NCBI RefSeq assembly: GCF_049195245.1
Contig: NZ_JBMIRR010000027.1
Location: 930,001-994,000, forward strand
Source of the DNA: Arenimonas sp049195245
GTDB taxonomy: Bacteria > Pseudomonadota > Gammaproteobacteria > Xanthomonadales > Xanthomonadaceae
Direction: 5' to 3'
DNA length: 64,000 nt
In this document: positions 1-7,826 of the stretch, piece by piece
Layout of the letters: every line of letters starts with the position of its first letter
Position numbering within the stretch: position 1 is the first letter of the stretch
Program-made: the position numbers and the translations under genes
The notes under the pieces: model-generated
Told to the model about the DNA's origin: nothing
The model's database searches: none
What the model saw: the letters and a program-made list of their open reading frames with translations, nothing else

Positions 1-362
1 CTGATGCCGCTGCCGCCGTGGGTGGCCAGGCCGCTGGGCTTGTTCACCGCCAGCAGGGCCTTGTCCTCGAACACGATGCTGGCCGCCAGGCGGTCCAGCA
101 GACCCTGGGGCACGGCCCGGGCCTCGCCCGGCTCGTTCAGTTTCACCGGGGGCAGGCGCACCTCGTCGCCTCCGGCCAGGCGGCTGTCGGGCTTGGCCCG
201 CTTGCCGTTGATGCGGACCTGGCCGCTGCGCACCAGCTTGTAGATCAGGCTGCGGGGGGCGCCCTTGAACTGCAGCAGCAGGAAATTGTCCAGCCGCTGG
301 CCGTCCCGGTCCTCCGGCACCTTGACCATCCTGACGCCGGTGGACTGTTCAGTTGCCGCCAT
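1..362 (-). CDS. rluC: Ribosomal large-subunit pseudouridine synthase C, N-terminal part (cut by window edge)
   Basis: The reading frame opens with ATG at 362 and runs off the left edge, so about 120 N-terminal residues are visible. They form an S4-type RNA-binding domain (QRLDNFLLLQF near residues 20-32, then SLIYKLVRSGQVRING) followed by the start of the catalytic domain (EDKALLAVNKPSGLATHGG). The family isomerises specific uridines of 23S rRNA (positions 955, 2504 and 2580 in E. coli). The catalytic Asp lies beyond the edge and cannot be checked. Divergence from rne, as in E. coli and xanthomonads, supports RluC over other RluA-family members. The start gives MAATEQ and is followed directly by the S4 region. 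Confidence 0.9.
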   Translation of the reverse strand, partial: MAATEQSTGVRMVKVPEDRDGQRLDNFLLLQFKGAPRSLIYKLVRSGQVRINGKRAKPDSRLAGGDEVRLPPVKLNEPGEARAVPQGLLDRLAASIVFEDKALLAVNKPSGLATHGGSGI

Positions 363-729
363 GGAGCCTTCACCTATACAATCGCTTCGCGAGATAACGT
401 CCTGATTTCTCTGGGGTGCCGGCCGAAAGCCCAGCCCCGATGAATCCAGAGGGACCGCTACCACACCCCACGGGGGTGACCATGTTAGCCGGTACCGAAG
501 GCGGACGGATATTGCCCATGCGTCGAAGGCGCGTGGCAGACCGGAGCACGCTGTGCGGGTTCCGGCCCCTTTGATGAACAAAACAAACAAGCGCTCCCGC
601 GGGTACGCCCAAGGTAATGAAGCGCTGGAAGTTCTGCCCAGGCCGGGACGCGCGGTGCGCGCCCGACCGGAGACATCGGGCGCGGACCCCGGCGTTCCTC
701 GCGGTAAGAGCGCGTGAGGAATCCAGACA
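363..729 (+). promoter_or_regulatory. rluC-rne divergent intergenic region and long structured rne leader
   Basis: These 367 bases contain no convincing gene and must hold the promoters of both divergent genes. Two stem candidates stand out on the rne side: AAGCGCT near 590 with AGCGCT near 621, and a very GC-rich hairpin at 644-665 (CGGG, bulged A, CGCGC, loop GGT, GCGCG, CCCG). The ribosome-binding site GAGGA lies about nine bases before the rne ATG. In E. coli RNase E controls its own mRNA through a structured 5' leader. That this leader does the same is inference from position and structure. I could not assign -35/-10 boxes with confidence. Confidence 0.4.
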
Positions 730-3700
730 ATGAAGCGCATGTTGATCAATGCCACGCAGGCCGAAGAGCTGCGCGTGGCGATCGTCGATGGCCAGAATCT
801 TTACGACATCGACATCGAGCAGCCGTCCAAGGAACAGAAGAAGTCCAACATCTACAAAGGCCGCATCGTGCGGCTGGAGCCGTCCCTCGAGGCGGCCTTC
901 GTGGAATACGGCGGTGAACGCCACGGCTTCCTGCCGCTCAAGGAAATTTCCCGCGACTACTTCGTCCCCGGCGTCGACCCGAACAAGGCCGGCCTGAAGG
1001 AATTCCTGCGCGAAGGCCAGGAAGTGGTGGTGCAGGTGGACAAGGAGGAACGCGGCAACAAGGGCGCCGCCCTGACCACGTTCATCTCGCTGGCCGGCCG
1101 CTACATGGTGCTGATGCCCAACTCGCCCACCGCCGGCGGCGTCTCGCGCCGGGTCGAGGGCGACGACCGCCAGGCCCTGAAAGAGGCCATGGACGCGCTG
1201 ACGATCCCGGAAGACATGGGCGTCATCATCCGCACCGCAGGCGTGGGCCGCGCCGCCGACGAGCTGCAGTGGGACCTGGATTACCTGCTGCAGGTCTGGA
1301 AATCGATCACCGACGCCGCCCTGGCCAAGCCCTCGCCCTTCCTGATCTACCAGGAATCGCGCCTGATCATCCGCGCCCTGCGTGACTACCTGCGCGCCGA
1401 CATCGGCGAGATCCTGGTGGACACCCAGGAGATGTACGACGAGTCGCGCGAGTTCATGGCCTCGGTGATGCCGCAGAACCTGCGCAAGCTCAAGTTCTAC
1501 GAAGACCCCACCCCGCTGTTCAACCGCTACCAGATCGAGTCCCAGATCGAGGGCGCCTACGAGCGCCAGGTGCGCCTGCCCTCGGGCGGCAGCATCGTGG
1601 TGGACCAGACCGAAGCCCTGACCGCGATCGACGTGAACTCCTCGCGCGCCACCAAGGGCAGCGACATCGAAGAGACCGCGTTCAACACCAACCTGGAAGC
1701 CGCCGACGAAGTGGCCCGCCAGATGCGCCTGCGCGACCTGGGCGGCCTGGTGGTCATCGACTTCATCGACATGGGCTCGGGCAAGCACCAGCGCCTGGTC
1801 GAGGAGCGCCTGCAGAACGCGCTCAAGCAGGACCGCGCGCGCGTGCAGATCGGCCGCATCTCGCGCTTCGGCCTGCTGGAAATGAGCCGCCAGCGCCTGC
1901 GTCCCAGCCTGGGCGAGTCCAGCCAGATCATCTGCCCGCGCTGCGAGGGCCACGGCCGCATGCGCAGCGTAGAGTCGCTGTCGCTGAGCATCCTGCGCCT
2001 GGCCGAAGAGCATGCGATGAAGGAAAACACCGGGCAGGTGCTGGTGCAGGCCCCGCCGGAAATCGCCAACTACCTGCTCAACGAAAAGCGCCGCGCGCTG
2101 ATCGAGATCGAGCAGCGCCACGACGCGCCGGTGGTCATCGTCGCCGACGACCAGCTCGAGACGCCGCACTTCAACATCTCGCGCCTGCGCGAGAACGAAC
2201 TGGGCGAGGAAGCCGGCAAGCCCAGCTACCACCGCACCACCCCGCGCAAGCTGGCGGTGCACTCGCTGACCAAGGCGCACATCAACGTGCCCGACCTGCC
2301 GGCGGTTACCGCCGTGCGTCCGCCGAACCCGGCGCCGCTGCGCGAAGAGCCCGAGCTGGAAGTGGCCCCGGCCCCGGTGTTCACCAACACGGCGCCGGCG
2401 CCGGTGGCCAAGCGCGGTTTCTTCGCGCGCGTGGCTGCCTTCTTCACCGGTGACGCCGCCGCCGAGCCGGCGCAGGCCGAAAGCCCGGCCAAGCCGGCGC
2501 GCAACGAGCGCGGCGAGCAGCGCGGCAACCGCGGCAACGACGGCCGTCGCGACCGCGGCGGCCGTGACCGCGGAGGTCGTGGCGAGCGCGGTGAGCGCGC
2601 GCCGCGCCCCGAGCGCGAGCGCGGCGACAAGCCGGCGCAGCCGCAGGGCGGCAAGCCGGCCCAGCCGCAGGCTGCGCAGGCGCGTCCGCCCAAGCCCGAG
2701 CGCACCGAGGAACAGAAGAAGCAGGACGAGCAGCGCCGGCTGGAAGGCCAGCAGCGCCGCGAGGAAAACCAGAAGAAGGAAGCCGAGCGCCGCGAACAGC
2801 AGCGCCTGGAAAACCAGAAGCGCGAGCTCGAACGCCGCGAGGCGCGTGCCGCGCGCCTGGCCGCGCAGGCCGCCGCCAGCGGCGGTGAGCTGGCCGAAGG
2901 CGAAGTGCCGATGCCGCCCGCCGAGGGCGCCGAAGGCCAGGTGACCGCCGGTGTCGACAACGCCGCCCCGGGCACCGACGCGGCCAATGCCGCCGAAGGC
3001 ACCGGCCGTCGTCGCCGCGGCCGTCGCGGTGGCCGTCGCCGTCGTCGTCCGGATGAAGCGGGCGCCGAAGGCAGCAACGGCAACGAAGGCCAGCTGGGCG
3101 ACAACGACAGCGAGTTCGACGACGAGGAGCCCGAGACCGAAGGCCAGGCCGGCGCCCCGCGCGCGGCGAATGCGCCGACCGTCAGCGCCGCCGAGTCGGA
3201 CTTCGATGACCTGGGTCCGGCCCCGTCGGCCCCTGCGCCGAAGCCGGCGCCCGCGCCGCGCCCGGCGCCGGTGGCGATGCCCGTGGCCGCGTCCGCGCCG
3301 GCCTTCGTGCCGTCCGCGCCTGCGGCACCGATTGCCGGCCTGCCGCCGATGACCGACGAGGAAGGCGCCGAGCCGGAATCGTTCAAGGTCAAGCCGCTGC
3401 CTGCGGTGGATGCGATCGTGGCCGCCGTGGCGGCGCCGACGCCGACGCCTGCTGCGCCCGCGGCGACCCCTGCCCCGGCCGTGACCGCCGCGCCTGCCCC
3501 CGTCGTGCCCGCAGCTGCGGTTGCCGCGCCCGTGGTTGCCGCACCCGCCGCTGCGGCACCGGCGCCCGCCGTGCCGGTGGCGCCGTCGGTGCCGGCCACG
3601 CCGGAAGTGAAGCCCGTCGTCGCGGCGCCTGCCGCCGCGCCGGCCGCGGTCACGCACGCGCCGTCGGTTGCGCCGGCCGCGCCCGCGCCGGTGCAGGCCA

Positions 3701-3942
3701 GCCTGATCCCCACCGAAGTCGAGGCCCGCCCCGTGGCGCCGAAGCCGGTGGCCCCGGCCGCGCCGGTCAACCCGTTCCTGCGCACGCAGCCGGCGGTGTT
3801 CGACCTGCCGCCGCAGGCCAGCGAGATCAAGGCGGTGACGCCGCCGATCGCGCCGGACGCGGATGACACGCCGCCGCCGGCCGCGCCGGACTGGTCGCTG
3901 GATGGCGACGGTGAACCGCCGCAGGCGGGCAAGCCGAACTGA
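730..3942 (+). CDS. rne: Ribonuclease E
   Basis: This is the essential endoribonuclease of mRNA decay and of rRNA/tRNA processing, and the scaffold of the degradosome at the inner membrane. The 1070-residue protein has an N-terminal S1 RNA-binding domain (about residues 38-125). The DNase I-like catalytic core carries Asp301 (AIDVNSSRA) and Asp344/Asp347 (VIDFIDM), and the Zn-link is Cys402-x2-Cys405 (CPRCEG). After about residue 570 the protein becomes low complexity: Arg/Gly-rich, then a long charged coiled-coil-like Glu/Lys/Arg/Gln stretch, then an Ala/Pro-rich tail. This matches the disordered scaffold half of RNase E and excludes the shorter RNase G. The start ATG has GAGGA upstream; a second Met three codons on is possible. 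Large antisense open frames here are composition artefacts. Confidence 0.97.
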   Translation: MKRMLINATQAEELRVAIVDGQNLYDIDIEQPSKEQKKSNIYKGRIVRLEPSLEAAFVEYGGERHGFLPLKEISRDYFVPGVDPNKAGLKEFLREGQEVVVQVDKEERGNKGAALTTFISLAGRYMVLMPNSPTAGGVSRRVEGDDRQALKEAMDALTIPEDMGVIIRTAGVGRAADELQWDLDYLLQVWKSITDAALAKPSPFLIYQESRLIIRALRDYLRADIGEILVDTQEMYDESREFMASVMPQNLRKLKFYEDPTPLFNRYQIESQIEGAYERQVRLPSGGSIVVDQTEALTAIDVNSSRATKGSDIEETAFNTNLEAADEVARQMRLRDLGGLVVIDFIDMGSGKHQRLVEERLQNALKQDRARVQIGRISRFGLLEMSRQRLRPSLGESSQIICPRCEGHGRMRSVESLSLSILRLAEEHAMKENTGQVLVQAPPEIANYLLNEKRRALIEIEQRHDAPVVIVADDQLETPHFNISRLRENELGEEAGKPSYHRTTPRKLAVHSLTKAHINVPDLPAVTAVRPPNPAPLREEPELEVAPAPVFTNTAPAPVAKRGFFARVAAFFTGDAAAEPAQAESPAKPARNERGEQRGNRGNDGRRDRGGRDRGGRGERGERAPRPERERGDKPAQPQGGKPAQPQAAQARPPKPERTEEQKKQDEQRRLEGQQRREENQKKEAERREQQRLENQKRELERREARAARLAAQAAASGGELAEGEVPMPPAEGAEGQVTAGVDNAAPGTDAANAAEGTGRRRRGRRGGRRRRRPDEAGAEGSNGNEGQLGDNDSEFDDEEPETEGQAGAPRAANAPTVSAAESDFDDLGPAPSAPAPKPAPAPRPAPVAMPVAASAPAFVPSAPAAPIAGLPPMTDEEGAEPESFKVKPLPAVDAIVAAVAAPTPTPAAPAATPAPAVTAAPAPVVPAAAVAAPVVAAPAAAAPAPAVPVAPSVPATPEVKPVVAAPAAAPAAVTHAPSVAPAAPAPVQASLIPTEVEARPVAPKPVAPAAPVNPFLRTQPAVFDLPPQASEIKAVTPPIAPDADDTPPPAAPDWSLDGDGEPPQAGKPN

Positions 3943-3946
3943 AGCG

Positions 3947-3975
3947 AAGGGCGCCGGAAGGCGCCCTTCCCTTTT
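3947..3975 (+). terminator. Intrinsic terminator after rne
   Basis: A perfect 9-bp stem (AAGGGCGCC at 3947-3955, GGCGCCCTT at 3960-3968) closes a GGAA tetraloop and is followed by CCCTTTT. It starts five bases after the rne stop and lies just before the convergent response-regulator gene. Confidence 0.8.
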
Positions 3976-3981
3976 GCAGCC

Positions 3982-4626
3982 TCAGATCGCGACCATCGGG
4001 TCGGACACGCCGTGCTGCCCGGCCAGACGCGCCAAGGCAACCGTGTCCTTGATGCCCAGCTTTTCGTAGAGACGATACTTGTGGGTGGCCACGGTCTTGC
4101 CGCTCAGGCTCAGGCGCTTGCCGATCTCTTCCATGCGCATGCCCTGGCACAGCATGCGCGCCACTTCCAACTCGCGCGGCGACAGCGCATCGAAGGGCGT
4201 GTCGTCGCCGCAGACCTTGGCCAGCGCCATGCGCTGCGCGACGTGGCTGGCCAGGTAGCGGCGGCCACGCGCCACCTCGCGGATCGCACGCACCAGCTCG
4301 ACTGCATCGCAGCCCTTGCCCAGGTAGCCACCCGCGCCGGCCTCGATCAGGCGGCGTGGCATGGGACCTTCCTCCTGCACCGACACGATCAGCACCTGCG
4401 TGCCCAGCTCGGCGCGCACCAGGCGTTCGGTGATGTCCAGACCGCTGATGCCCGGCAAGTGCAGGTCGCAGACCACGACATGGGGCCGCAGGCGACGGAT
4501 CATCGGCAGCCCGTCTTCGCCGCTGCCCGCTTCACCCACCACGTCGATGTCCTTCTCCTGCCCCAGGATGAGGCGGTAGCCGGCGCGCACCAGCGCATGG
4601 TCGTCCAGCAGGAACACTCGGATCAT
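3982..4626 (-). CDS. Two-component response regulator, NarL/LuxR (GacA/UvrY-like) family
   Basis: The 214-residue protein has an N-terminal receiver (LLDDH at residues 7-10, phospho-acceptor Asp54 in VVCDLHLPG) and a C-terminal LuxR-type helix-turn-helix (LSPRELEVARML...GKTVATHKYRLYEKLGI). This is the usual build of a transcription factor activated by phosphorylation. The size and HTH resemble GacA/UvrY, but no sensor kinase or csr-type gene is adjacent, so that identity is tentative. The start is the ATG at 4626, with GGGGAG six bases upstream; a longer upstream frame has no such site. The gene is convergent with rne and ends 39 bases after it. Confidence 0.88.
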   Translation of the reverse strand: MIRVFLLDDHALVRAGYRLILGQEKDIDVVGEAGSGEDGLPMIRRLRPHVVVCDLHLPGISGLDITERLVRAELGTQVLIVSVQEEGPMPRRLIEAGAGGYLGKGCDAVELVRAIREVARGRRYLASHVAQRMALAKVCGDDTPFDALSPRELEVARMLCQGMRMEEIGKRLSLSGKTVATHKYRLYEKLGIKDTVALARLAGQHGVSDPMVAI

Positions 4627-4891
4627 TGCACTCTCCCCAGAGCGATGGACCCACGCTAGCCGAGTCGTTGCGGCGGCAACACCGCCATCCTTCCCGGCGC
4701 GGCGTAGGAAATATCCGTAGCCGAAAACACCTGTGCGCCAACATAAGTCAGCGCCGGCACGCGTCCCGCGTCGCGCTGAACTTTGCCCCGAATCACTAAC
4801 CGGGTGAGAACCCGGGCCGATGCCGGTGCTCGCTATCCTTCCGCCATGGCCGCCAGGCGCTGGCCGCACCGGGGACAAGAGGATGACGCGC

Positions 4892-5833
4892 ATGACGCCC
4901 ACCGCACGCACGCGACGGCTGGCGCTGGCCCTGCTGCTGCCGGTCGCGCATCTGGCGCTGACGGTGTTCTTCATCTTCGCCAGCCTGCAGTCGGCCACCC
5001 AGGATCGCGCGGTGATCTGGGCCGAGGGCAGCCCCGCGCAGCTGGCCGCGCTGGGCGCGAAGGTACAGGGCAATGGCCAGTTCCCCGCGCGGGGCACCAT
5101 GCCGCAAGGCCTGGCCTCGCAGCGACCTGCGCAATGCCGGGACGGTGCGCGTGCGTTCTCGCTGGGCGGGCTGCGCGCCGAGGAAAGCCATGCGGCGCGG
5201 CAGCTGCTGGAAGGGTTGGCGGACGAAGCCGGTGTGCGGGTTTGCCTGAGCGACTACTTCATCCTCAACGAAGTGCCAGGCGAGGCGAGCGGAAATGCGC
5301 CGGGGGCCTTGCACCTGTTGCTGCAGTCGCAGCTGATACCTGCGGGGCTGGTGGGGGTGCTGTTCTTCGCACTCGCGCCCCATGCGGGCTTCGCGCCGCG
5401 CCCCGCCACGCTGTCGACGCGGGCCTTGCAGGTCGGCGCAGGCTTGCTCGTTGGCATTGGCGCGTGCGCCCTGGGGGCCGCGTTCGACCTCGTGTCAGGC
5501 GGCCCCGTCGAAGGCCGATCCGGCCTGTCGATTGCCGCGCTGGGCGTGGGCATGGGCTTTGCGCTGCTGGTGGTCGAGCCGGCCCTGAGCGAGCTGGTGC
5601 ATCGACACTGGCTGATCACCGTGTCGGAGCCCGCGTTGGGAACCGCGGGTGCCGCGATGTTTTCGGTGCTGGTTTACGTGGCGCTGCAGCTGCCCACCGG
5701 ACTCGCCGATGTCGGCCGGCCCCTGATCGAGGGGACGCTGCTGGCCCTGCTCTACCTGCGCACGCGCTCGCTGGCGGCCTGCATCACGGCGCACGCGGTG
5801 ATCGCGGCCTGCGCCTTCCTCATGGCGCCTTGA
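4892..5833 (+). CDS. Polytopic membrane protein, degenerate CPBP (CAAX-protease-like) family
   Basis: The protein has about 313 residues. An N-terminal membrane anchor (LALALLLPVAHLALTVFFIFA) is followed by a soluble, presumably periplasmic segment of roughly 90 residues with two Cys. Several membrane helices then follow. The end (LLYLRTRSLAACITAHAVIAAC) resembles the last conserved motif of CPBP intramembrane proteases, where His is a catalytic candidate. The first catalytic motif, normally EExxxR, reads EPALSELVHR here and is altered, so protease activity is doubtful. AAGAGG lies nine bases before the ATG at 4892, which makes it a better start than the ATG at 4883. The last 14 bases overlap the convergent SRPBCC gene. 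Confidence 0.5.
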   Translation: MTPTARTRRLALALLLPVAHLALTVFFIFASLQSATQDRAVIWAEGSPAQLAALGAKVQGNGQFPARGTMPQGLASQRPAQCRDGARAFSLGGLRAEESHAARQLLEGLADEAGVRVCLSDYFILNEVPGEASGNAPGALHLLLQSQLIPAGLVGVLFFALAPHAGFAPRPATLSTRALQVGAGLLVGIGACALGAAFDLVSGGPVEGRSGLSIAALGVGMGFALLVVEPALSELVHRHWLITVSEPALGTAGAAMFSVLVYVALQLPTGLADVGRPLIEGTLLALLYLRTRSLAACITAHAVIAACAFLMAP

Positions 5834-6275
5834 CCGGGCCTTCGGCCACTTCGGCCAACTGGCCCAGGAACCCCTGCCAGGCCCACACGCAGGTTTCGTA
5901 GCACGCCGCAGCCGGCGTCAGCCCTTCGTGCTCGAAGTCGATGATGCTGCCGGTGCCGCCGCAGGGACGCACGCGGAAGCGGATCACGGTGTCGCGCCAC
6001 TCGCCGTCGTGGCCGCGGTCGTCGGTGACCAGCCAGTCGACCGCGCCGTCGGCCGCCTGCGTCACTTCCACGACGATGCCCGGGCGGGTGCCTTCCAGGC
6101 ACAGCTGGAGCTGGCCACCGATGGTGCCGAGGCCGCGGACGGTGCCGCGCCACCAGGCCTGGATCAGGTCGCGCTGGGTGAGCGCGGCGAACACGCGCTG
6201 GGTGCTGGCGTCGCAGGCCTGGCGGTACCGCAGGCTGTCGGCGAGGTCGATGACGAGGGGACTGTGGACGTTCAT
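5820..6275 (-). CDS. SRPBCC (START/Bet v1-like) domain protein, AHSA1-type
   Basis: The small protein has about 151 residues. Its pattern fits the AHSA1/START-like SRPBCC fold: SPLVIDLADSLRYRQACDASTQRVFAALTQ, then DLIQAWWRG, a strand-rich centre, and a C-terminal helix ending YETCVWAWQGFLGQLAEVAEG. Such proteins form a hydrophobic pocket, and their ligands are usually unknown. The start chosen is the ATG at 6275 (MNVHSP) because GGAG lies eight bases upstream. The gene is convergent and slightly overlapping with the CPBP-like gene. No specific role can be assigned. Confidence 0.7.
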   Translation of the reverse strand: MNVHSPLVIDLADSLRYRQACDASTQRVFAALTQRDLIQAWWRGTVRGLGTIGGQLQLCLEGTRPGIVVEVTQAADGAVDWLVTDDRGHDGEWRDTVIRFRVRPCGGTGSIIDFEHEGLTPAAACYETCVWAWQGFLGQLAEVAEGPVKAP

Positions 6276-6380
6276 GGCCGGCTCCGGCGGTCGTTTGGGA
6301 AGAAGGGTCAATCTCGGTCTTGCTGTTTGCAGGGCCGACGGCGGGCCGCCCTTGCACGCTGCAACAGGATGCGCAGGCGG

Positions 6381-6569
6381 TTATCGCGCATGGTCGCGCT
6401 CCGGCCGCGGGTCCTCGGTCAGCTGGCCGCTGCGGGCGGGTTCGGCATCCGTGCCGCCCTGCCCCGGTTTTCCGCCGGGACGGCCGCTCTTGTCCTGGTC
6501 CAGGTGGCCGTCGCTGTGCGACTCACGGGGGTCGTCGTTGGCCGCGGAAAGCGAGATGGGGAAGTTCAT
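6381..6569 (-). CDS. Small hydrophilic hypothetical protein (62 aa)
   Basis: The short frame begins MNFPISLSAANDDPRESH and continues as a Gly/Pro/Asp/Glu/Arg/Lys-rich chain (DQDKSGRPGGKPGQGG) with no hydrophobic segment or domain. The composition suggests an intrinsically disordered protein. GGAG is placed eight bases before the ATG at 6569, which is the main support for translation. The alternative is a chance open frame in GC-rich DNA; the codon pattern is not decisive at this length. Confidence 0.45.
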   Translation of the reverse strand: MNFPISLSAANDDPRESHSDGHLDQDKSGRPGGKPGQGGTDAEPARSGQLTEDPRPERDHAR

Positions 6570-6643
6570 GGCGGGGCTCCGTGGGCGGACGCGGGAGGGC
6601 GTCCCACGGAGTCCTTTGCAGGGAGCGTGCCAACCGGGCGGGT

Positions 6644-6670
6644 AAAAAAAAACGCGCCCGGGAGGACGCG
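6644..6670 (-). terminator. Intrinsic terminator after tRNA-Ser
   Basis: Read on the minus strand, CGCGTCC pairs with GGGCGCG (seven pairs, one G-U) around a TCCC loop and is followed by nine T. It starts ten bases beyond the tRNA 3' CCA and is a strong Rho-independent terminator. Confidence 0.9.
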
Positions 6671-6679
6671 GTTTTGGAC

Positions 6680-6769
6680 TGGCGGAGAGAGTGGGATTCG
6701 AACCCACGGAAGGTTTGACCCTTCGGCGGTTTTCAAGACCGCTGCCTTAAACCACTCGGCCATCTCTCC
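6680..6769 (-). tRNA. tRNA-Ser (UGA anticodon)
   Basis: The 90-nt gene folds as a class II tRNA. The acceptor stem GGAGAGA pairs with TCTCTCC, followed by discriminator G and an encoded CCA. The anticodon loop is CTTGAAA, giving anticodon TGA. There is a long variable arm, as expected for tRNA-Ser, and the T arm contains GGTTCGAATCC. It reads UCA and wobble-related serine codons. It lies 43 bases downstream of the LysR gene that follows serS on the same strand, so read-through from serS is possible. Confidence 0.97.
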
Positions 6770-6812
6770 GTTGTGATCGTGTCGCCGGCGCCGTTGCGGG
6801 GCCGGCCAAAGT

Positions 6813-7826
6813 CTAGCGCTTCGCGCCGTTGCCCGGCTTGGCTCCGCCCGCTTCCTGGTCGCCCTGCCCCTTCGGGCACGGCAGGCCGCCGGGGCCGCCG
6901 CATTTTAGGCGCGTGTCCTCGATCAGCTTGGGCAGGCGCTCGGCCAGGAAGTCGATGAACACCCGCACCGCCGGCAGCAGGCCGCGGCGGCTGGGGTAGA
7001 TGGCGTGGCAGATGCCCTGGGGCAGGCTCCACTGCGGCAGCACCACTTCCAGCTGGCCGGTGCGGATCGCGTCGGCACAGGTCAGCTCGGGCAGCAGCAC
7101 CACGCCCATGCCGTCCACGGCCGCGGCCATCAGCAGCGGGAAGTCGTGCGCCATCAGCGCCGGCTGCAGGTCCACCTTCTGCACCTGGCCCTCGGGGCCG
7201 TGCAGGGTCCAGCGCTGGCGGCTGTCGTCCTCGCTCATGCTCAGGGTGGTGTGCTGGGCCAGGTCGCCGGGGACGACGGGGCGGCCCACACGGTCAAGGT
7301 ATTTCGGGCTGGCCACCAGCAGCTCGCGCAGCTGGCCGAAGCTGCGGGCCACCATCTCGCCGTCGTCGGTGAGCTGGCTGCGCACGCGGATGGCGATGTC
7401 GAAGCCTTCCTGGATCACGTCCACGCGGCGGTTGCTGACGTGCAGCTGCAGGCGCACCTGCGGATGTTTCTTCATGAAGTCGGGCAGGATCGGGCCCAGC
7501 ACTTCCTGCGCGATCGACACCGGGCAGCTGACCTTGATGCTGCCGCGAGGCGAGGCGCTGACGCGGTCCACCGCCTCGCGCGCAGCCTGGGCCTCGGCCA
7601 GCATGGTCTGCGCGTGCCGGTACACGCTCTGGCCCACGTCGGTGACGGCGAACTTGCGGGTGCTCCGCTGCAGCAGGCGTACGCCCAGTTCGGTCTCCAG
7701 CTGGGCGATGCGGCGGCTGAGCCGGCTCTTGGGCACGCCCAGCGCGCGTTCGGCCGCGGCGAAGCCGCCGTGCTCCACCACCATGGCGTAGAACTGCAGG
7801 TCGTTGAGGTCAGGATGGTTGTTCAT
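6813..7826 (-). CDS. LysR-family transcriptional regulator
   Basis: The 337-residue protein has an N-terminal winged helix-turn-helix (LNDLQFYAMVVEHGGFAAAERAL, then KSRLSRRIAQLE) and a LysR substrate-binding domain. It falls in the AaeR/CrgA-like group with IKVSCPVSIAQEVL and FDIAIRVR. The C terminus carries an unusual Gly/Lys/Pro-rich tail of about 30 residues with two Cys. The effector and targets are unknown. LysR regulators often control a divergent neighbour, but the gene upstream here is serS on the same strand, and the LysR start (ATGA-type) overlaps the serS stop by one base. The gene is therefore probably co-transcribed with serS. Confidence 0.9.
   Translation of the reverse strand: MNNHPDLNDLQFYAMVVEHGGFAAAERALGVPKSRLSRRIAQLETELGVRLLQRSTRKFAVTDVGQSVYRHAQTMLAEAQAAREAVDRVSASPRGSIKVSCPVSIAQEVLGPILPDFMKKHPQVRLQLHVSNRRVDVIQEGFDIAIRVRSQLTDDGEMVARSFGQLRELLVASPKYLDRVGRPVVPGDLAQHTTLSMSEDDSRQRWTLHGPEGQVQKVDLQPALMAHDFPLLMAAAVDGMGVVLLPELTCADAIRTGQLEVVLPQWSLPQGICHAIYPSRRGLLPAVRVFIDFLAERLPKLIEDTRLKCGGPGGLPCPKGQGDQEAGGAKPGNGAKR

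Noticed and set aside
370..3657. 1095-codon open frame on the minus strand opposite rne, and a 604-codon one at 2226-4040
   Set aside because: They consist of Arg/Gly/Ala/His-rich low-complexity translation, have no domain, and lie exactly opposite a clear RNase E; they are high-GC third-position artefacts.
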